The notes beneath the pieces are model-generated. The model was not told where the DNA came from and did no database searches. It saw only the letters and a list, made by a program, of their open reading frames with translations. The translations under genes were made by a program, and so were the position numbers. From assembly GCF_947077775.1 (NCBI RefSeq), contig NZ_CAMTTE010000001.1, forward strand, positions 186,001 through 250,000: DNA of 64,000 nucleotides, read 5' to 3'. Of this stretch, positions 59,739-64,000 are shown piece after piece (positions within the stretch are counted from its first letter, which is position 1; each line of letters opens with the position of its first letter). The DNA is from Salinibacter pepae. Lineage in GTDB: Bacteria; Bacteroidota; Rhodothermia; Rhodothermales; Salinibacteraceae.

Positions 59739-62700
59739 ATGCGCGCCCGCCTCTCTGCTCTGCTCCTGCTTCTTCTGTGCAGCCCCGCCCTGGCCGTCGC
59801 CCAGTCCCCGAGCCAGTGGCAGCAGCACGTCGACTACGAGATGGACATTCGTTTAAATCCCGAGACCCATCAGGTCGACGGCCACCAACGGCTGACCTAT
59901 ACCAACAACTCGCCGGACACACTCCGCACGGTCTACTACCACCTATACTTCAATGCCTTTCAGCCGCAGTCGATGATGGCGGAGCGCAACCGCCACCTCC
60001 CCGACCCGGACGGGCGTACGGTGCCGCGCATTTTCAACCTGACACCGGGCGAGCAGGGCCGGCAGACGGTGACCTCGCTCACACAGGACGGCACACCCGT
60101 CTCCTATGAGGTATACGATACGGTTCTGCGGGTGGATCTTGCCGAGCCCATACCGCCCGGCACCTCCACCACCTTCGTCATGGACTACCGCTCACAGGTG
60201 CCCCTCCAGACCCGCCGCAGCGGGCGGGACAGCCGCGGGGACGACATCGACTACACCATGACCCAGTGGTACCCCAAGATGGCGGAGTACGACGAGCGGG
60301 GCTGGCACGCCAACTACTACGTCAACCGCGAATACTACGCGCCGTACGGCGAGTTCGACGTGGAGATCACCCTTCCCGCCGAATACACAATTGGCGCCAC
60401 CGGCGTTTTACAGAACCCCGACGAGGTGGGGCACGGCTACGACATTGACGGCAGCGGCACGTGGCGCCCGTCGGACGGCCTGCCAGACGCGGACACGCTC
60501 ACCTGGCACTTTCGGGCCGAGGACGTGCACAACTTCGCCTGGTCGGCCGACCCCGACTACATTCACGACAAGGTGACCGCAGACGGCACCGCCCACCACA
60601 TCCTCTACAAGCCCGCGGTCGCCGAGCAGTGGCGCCCGCTGCGAAACAACATGCCCGACCTCACGGCGTACTTCAGCGACGAGTACGGCGACTACCCGTA
60701 CCCACAGATGACCGTGGCGCAGGGCGGAGATGGCGGCATGGAGTACCCGATGTTCACGGTCGTGAGCAGCTACGACGGCCCCGAATTTGAAGAGAAAAGC
60801 AGCTACCGGTCGGTCCTCGGCACCACGGTCCACGAGTTTGCACACATGTGGTTCTACTCCGCCCTCGGCAGCAACGAGGCCGACTACGCCTGGATGGACG
60901 AGGGCTTTACGAGCTACGCCACGACGGAGGGGATGGCCCACCTTGCCGGGCAGCCCGCGAACCACACCGGCGCCCGCCAGAGCGTCGTGACGATGCACAA
61001 GCTCGGAATTGCCGAGCCGTTTAGCACCCCGGCCGACTGGTTCTCTACCAATGCCGCCTACGGCATCACCTCGTACCCGGGGGGGCAAATGCTCGTGGAC
61101 ATGCTGGGCTACGTCATGGGCGACGCGCAGCGCGACCAGTGGCTGCAGCGCTACTTCCGCGAGCGGGCAGGCATGCACCCCGACCCGTTCGACCTGGAGC
61201 TGTTCGCGGAGCAGGAGAGCGGGCTCATGCTCGACTGGTATTTCCAGCAGGTGACCGAGTCGGCCCGCACCGTTGACGACGCGATCGCGGACCTCGACCA
61301 GGAGCGAACGGGCGACGGCGTGGCGGTGGACCTCACCCTGAAGCGAAAGGGCACCCTGCGCCTGCCGCAAGACGTGAGGCTCACGCTGGCCGACGGCTCC
61401 ACGCAGTGGCTCAACGTGCCCCTCGCGTCGATGCACGGGCACAAGCCGGTCCCCGACGACTGGATCGTCACCGAGCCGTGGCCCTGGGTCGCGCCGGAGA
61501 AAACGGTATCGGTGACGGTGGACCGGCGGGTCGAGAAGGCGGTGATCGACCCGAACGGCGAGACGCCGGACGTGAACCGCCTCAACAACTCCACGACCCT
61601 GCCGCTGCGCACGCGCGTGCTCCGCGCCCCGCAGCCGAGCTGGTCGCACTACGAACTGGGCGTACGGCCGCTGGCCGGGTACGCCGACGACTTCGGGTTT
61701 GGGGGCGGCCTGCAGGTCCGCGGGCAGTACTTTCGGGGCGAGCGGCAACTCCGCGGCACGGTCACCCTCTGGCCCGAGGTGCTGGTTTCCGGGGGCGACG
61801 ACCCGACGCTGCTGGATGCCTCCAGCCCCGGACGCGGTTTCGATACGGGATCGTGGTTTAGCGGGCTTGACTACGAGCTTCGCTACGAGCACCCATTCCC
61901 TCCGTTCGGGGCTCGCGCCACAGTTGAGCTCTCGGCCGCGAAACGCCTCGGTGTGCTCGAAAATCAACTGTCTCTCCAACTCCCTCTGTCCTCCCCCCTT
62001 GCCGACCGGTCAGAACGGCTCCGACTCTCGGCAGTGCATCAACTGAATTCGAGCGACCGGGCCTTCGGGGCAACCCGCCCGACACGGAACCGGACCAATC
62101 CCTGGGGCCAATCGCATGCCGTCTCCGCCCGGCTCAACTACACAAAAGCACGTGGAGGGGATCGGGTGTCGGCCGTTGCAGAGCTCGGGGGCACCCTTCG
62201 CTCCTTCGATAGCGCCGCGTTTCCAGGGGAATCCTTCGACCAGGCCTCCCGCGTTTCGCTGACGGCCCAGCAGACGGCGGACCTCGGTGCCCTGACGGGC
62301 CGGGCGAACCTTCAGTTCGGCCTCGGGGCCGACGGCCTGCTTCCCCACAAGCGCTTCGTCCTGGGCGGACGCTCGCTGGAGGCACAATGGCACAACGACA
62401 CGTACCGGCAGGCGAGTGCGGCCTTTGAGCAGCCTGTGTCGGACGCCCATCTCGTCGGCTTCGGGCCAGCGGGGCCGGTTGCGTACCTTCGGGCCGCCAA
62501 CGGGCGTCTCGGGCGCAGTGGCGAAAACATTACGGCCGGTCGCCTCTCGCTCGGCGGCGCCCCGTTCCCCAGCGTGAACGCCCTCTCGCCCCTGCGCCTG
62601 TCCGCCTTCTCGGGCATCGGCACGACATGGAGCGAGGGCGCGTTTCTCTCCGGGTTTGCCGCGGAAAATCTGAAGGCCGACGCCGGCATCGGCGTCCGCT

Positions 62701-62867
62701 ACAGCATCTCCGAGATTCCGCACCTCGAGCGCTGGACGGCCCAGTCAGATTTCCTGCAGGGGCTCGACGTGGTGGCCAAGTTTCCGCTCTGGGCCAGCGA
62801 CCCGGGCCGCATTGAGGACAGCACCGACGAATTCGACTTCCGCTGGCGGATTGGAATCGAGCTGTAG
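59739..62867 (+). CDS. M1 aminopeptidase fused to a predicted outer-membrane beta-barrel
   Basis: 1042 residues. A signal peptide (about 1-22) precedes an M1-type catalytic domain (about 30-540) with zinc ligands His365, His369 and Glu388 (HEFAHMW with DEGFTSYA 19 residues on) and the exopeptidase-like GGMEYP motif. The C-terminal 400 residues lack catalytic features and show alternating hydrophobic beta-strands (LQVRGQYFRGERQLRGTVTLW, VSARLNYTKARGG, LSLGGAPFPSV), ending FDFRWRIGIEL with a terminal hydrophobic residue. This looks like an outer-membrane barrel anchoring the peptidase at the cell surface. Confidence 0.85.
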   Translation: MRARLSALLLLLLCSPALAVAQSPSQWQQHVDYEMDIRLNPETHQVDGHQRLTYTNNSPDTLRTVYYHLYFNAFQPQSMMAERNRHLPDPDGRTVPRIFNLTPGEQGRQTVTSLTQDGTPVSYEVYDTVLRVDLAEPIPPGTSTTFVMDYRSQVPLQTRRSGRDSRGDDIDYTMTQWYPKMAEYDERGWHANYYVNREYYAPYGEFDVEITLPAEYTIGATGVLQNPDEVGHGYDIDGSGTWRPSDGLPDADTLTWHFRAEDVHNFAWSADPDYIHDKVTADGTAHHILYKPAVAEQWRPLRNNMPDLTAYFSDEYGDYPYPQMTVAQGGDGGMEYPMFTVVSSYDGPEFEEKSSYRSVLGTTVHEFAHMWFYSALGSNEADYAWMDEGFTSYATTEGMAHLAGQPANHTGARQSVVTMHKLGIAEPFSTPADWFSTNAAYGITSYPGGQMLVDMLGYVMGDAQRDQWLQRYFRERAGMHPDPFDLELFAEQESGLMLDWYFQQVTESARTVDDAIADLDQERTGDGVAVDLTLKRKGTLRLPQDVRLTLADGSTQWLNVPLASMHGHKPVPDDWIVTEPWPWVAPEKTVSVTVDRRVEKAVIDPNGETPDVNRLNNSTTLPLRTRVLRAPQPSWSHYELGVRPLAGYADDFGFGGGLQVRGQYFRGERQLRGTVTLWPEVLVSGGDDPTLLDASSPGRGFDTGSWFSGLDYELRYEHPFPPFGARATVELSAAKRLGVLENQLSLQLPLSSPLADRSERLRLSAVHQLNSSDRAFGATRPTRNRTNPWGQSHAVSARLNYTKARGGDRVSAVAELGGTLRSFDSAAFPGESFDQASRVSLTAQQTADLGALTGRANLQFGLGADGLLPHKRFVLGGRSLEAQWHNDTYRQASAAFEQPVSDAHLVGFGPAGPVAYLRAANGRLGRSGENITAGRLSLGGAPFPSVNALSPLRLSAFSGIGTTWSEGAFLSGFAAENLKADAGIGVRYSISEIPHLERWTAQSDFLQGLDVVAKFPLWASDPGRIEDSTDEFDFRWRIGIEL

Positions 62868-62870
62868 GCG

Positions 62871-63350
62871 CTACTCGCCCCCGCCGTCCTGCTCCCGCAT
62901 CTCGCGCTGGCGCATCGGCATCGCGTCGATCGTGTCGAAGAGGGAGCGCGCGGCGACCGGCTCTGCGTCACGGCGCTTCTCGGTGCCGTCCTTCCCCACC
63001 AGCACGACCCGGAACGCGTCTGGCGCCACGTCGAACCGGTCGCGCAGCCGCCGGGCCGCTGCCGCCGTGAAGCGCTGCGGCTCGGCTCCGGGGGCGGCCC
63101 GCTGCGTGCCTTCACTCTGGCCCACCACAGTCAGCACCAGAAGGTCCCGCTCCCGAAATCCCGGGTCGCGGCCTTCAAACGCAGTTTCCTGCTCGGCCCG
63201 CATCGCATTGGAGTCGGTCGGCGCAAACACGAACAGCAGCCGGTGCTCCCACTGATGGTGCTCGGGCCGGAAGTCGACGGAGTCGGCAGGGGTGCCCATG
63301 ACCGTGAGGGGCAGTGCTAGGACGATGCAGGCGACGAGGAGGGTTCGCAT
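62871..63350 (-). CDS. DUF4174-like secreted protein
   Basis: 159 residues with a signal peptide (LLVACIVLALPLTVMGTPA). HRLLFVFAPTDSNAMRAEQE, GFRERDLLVLTVVGQ and RVVLVGKDGTEKRR follow the DUF4174 pattern (thioredoxin-like fold without the CxxC). Function unknown. It ends 3 bases after the convergent M1 gene. Confidence 0.8.
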   Translation of the reverse strand: MRTLLVACIVLALPLTVMGTPADSVDFRPEHHQWEHRLLFVFAPTDSNAMRAEQETAFEGRDPGFRERDLLVLTVVGQSEGTQRAAPGAEPQRFTAAAARRLRDRFDVAPDAFRVVLVGKDGTEKRRDAEPVAARSLFDTIDAMPMRQREMREQDGGGE

Positions 63351-63433
63351 GGGTCGAAGGGGCCGTCGTGGGGGGGCGCTGCTTCCTCTCGTCCCACGGC
63401 TCGAACGTCGGCATGGGGCATGAGGGGGTCCGG

Positions 63434-64000
63434 TCAGGAATCAGTAGAACGGGATCGGTCCGGGGCCGCTCCTGCCTGTTTTGCGTCCGGGGCCTCGAAG
63501 CGGGAGGCGGCAAACAGATCAAGGGCTTTCGGCGTCTCGTTCGCCGACACCAAGTCTGCCAGCAGGCGCCCCATCCGGAAGCCGTACCCCATGCCGTGCC
63601 CCGTAAACCCGGTGGCATAGACGCCTTCCGGATGCTCTGGCACCCGCCCCACCACGGGCCGTCCGTCCGGCGAAAAGCCCATGGTCCCGCTCCAGCGGTG
63701 CTCGATGGCGAGTGACTGGCTCCACGGAAAGTGGGTGTGGAGGTAGCGCTCGATGGTGGCCTGCACCGCCGGGGTCGTCGCGTCGGTGCTCGTCTCCTCG
63801 GCCGCACGATGCGCGTGCCGGCCGCCCCCGACGAGCAGGCGCCGATCCTCTCGCTGCCGCACGTAGAACCCGCCGCGGTGGGAGTAGACCGGCACCGGAA
63901 TCCGCACCGCATCGGCGGGGGCCGTCGCCAGCATCTGCGCCCGCACCGACCGGACGACGGACGACACGGCGGGAACCAGCTCTGGCAGCGCAGGGCCGAG
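63434..64000 (-). CDS. FAD-dependent oxidoreductase (DAO/DadA type), 5' end outside window
   Basis: C-terminal 188 residues of a D-amino-acid oxidase-superfamily protein. The frame is open through base 64000, so the start and the FAD Rossmann motif lie beyond the window; a GTG at 63967 is internal. Visible features: YSHRGGFYVRQREDRRLLVGG, IEHRWSGTMGFSPDGRPVVG and the terminal GVYATGFTGHGMGYGFRMGRLL FAD-binding region. Expected to oxidise an amine or amino acid; the substrate is unknown. Confidence 0.85.
   Translation of the reverse strand, partial: LGPALPELVPAVSSVVRSVRAQMLATAPADAVRIPVPVYSHRGGFYVRQREDRRLLVGGGRHAHRAAEETSTDATTPAVQATIERYLHTHFPWSQSLAIEHRWSGTMGFSPDGRPVVGRVPEHPEGVYATGFTGHGMGYGFRMGRLLADLVSANETPKALDLFAASRFEAPDAKQAGAAPDRSRSTDS

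Noticed and set aside
1-64000. CRISPR array or insertion sequence
   Set aside because: No repeated spacer pattern, terminal inverted repeats or transposase-like frame was seen on reading the window.
1-64000. Rhodopsin (xanthorhodopsin) gene near the carotenoid operon
   Set aside because: No seven-helix opsin with a Lys retinal site is present in the window.

Overview
The window is high-GC bacterial chromosome that looks like Salinibacter (Rhodothermota/Bacteroidota, extreme halophile). The clues are strongly acidic proteins (for example a ribosomal protein L21 with an acidic tail), start codons with almost no Shine-Dalgarno sequences, a gene set fitting an acylated-glycoside carotenoid such as salinixanthin, a C-terminal domain resembling type IX secretion sorting signals, and a SufBCDSE/SufT iron-sulfur pathway. 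This assignment rests on gene content and remembered family features; no database was searched. Apart from the tRNA-Leu locus the window looks like ordinary chromosome: no insertion sequences, prophage or CRISPR array were seen.

Layout. 1-3543: ZIP metal transporter (cut by the window edge), DapA-family aldolase, dCTP deaminase and a WbqC-like protein. 3701-7984: a tight carotenoid operon (CruF-type hydratase, phytoene synthase, acyltransferase, small secreted protein, family 2 glycosyltransferase). 8077-22481: housekeeping genes (LapA-like protein, LD-carboxypeptidase, GreA, threonine aldolase, L21/L27 with a terminator, a kynureninase-like enzyme, an MtfA-like peptidase, a PpiD-like foldase, DapF, PhoH, 3-hydroxyacyl-CoA dehydrogenase, PanC/PanD). 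23075-23354: a tRNA-Leu(UAA) gene interrupted by a 194-nt group I intron of the cyanobacterial/plastid type. 23753-28986: a type I secretion-like trio (ABC exporter, HlyD adaptor, TolC channel) whose ABC ATPase has lost several catalytic motifs.

29100-47954: small envelope proteins, a two-domain cytidine deaminase, a Ca/Na antiporter, a secreted subtilase, a VWA-type membrane protein, an M20 peptidase, a lamin-tail-domain surface protein, a type III polyketide synthase and a NurA nuclease. These are followed by a pore-less voltage-sensor-like protein beside a HemW-like protein without its Fe-S cysteines, a GNAT enzyme and two tandem DUF192 lipoproteins. 48089-54959: the iron-sulfur assembly block, with an A-type carrier divergent from sufB-sufC-sufD-sufS-sufE-sufT. 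After it come a Fis-type AAA+ regulator lacking the sigma-54 loop, a VOC enzyme, a TPM-domain protein, a zinc-ribbon/TPR protein, an HU-like protein, an M1 peptidase fused to a predicted outer-membrane barrel, a DUF4174 protein and a truncated FAD oxidoreductase.

The most striking item is the self-splicing-type intron in tRNA-Leu(UAA). It shares insertion site, P1 loop length and core elements with the cyanobacterial intron but lies in a non-cyanobacterial genome. Other unusual items are the orphan voltage sensor, the cysteine-less HemW homologue, the degenerate ABC exporter ATPase, the peptidase-barrel fusion and the cytidine deaminase with its active site in the second repeat.
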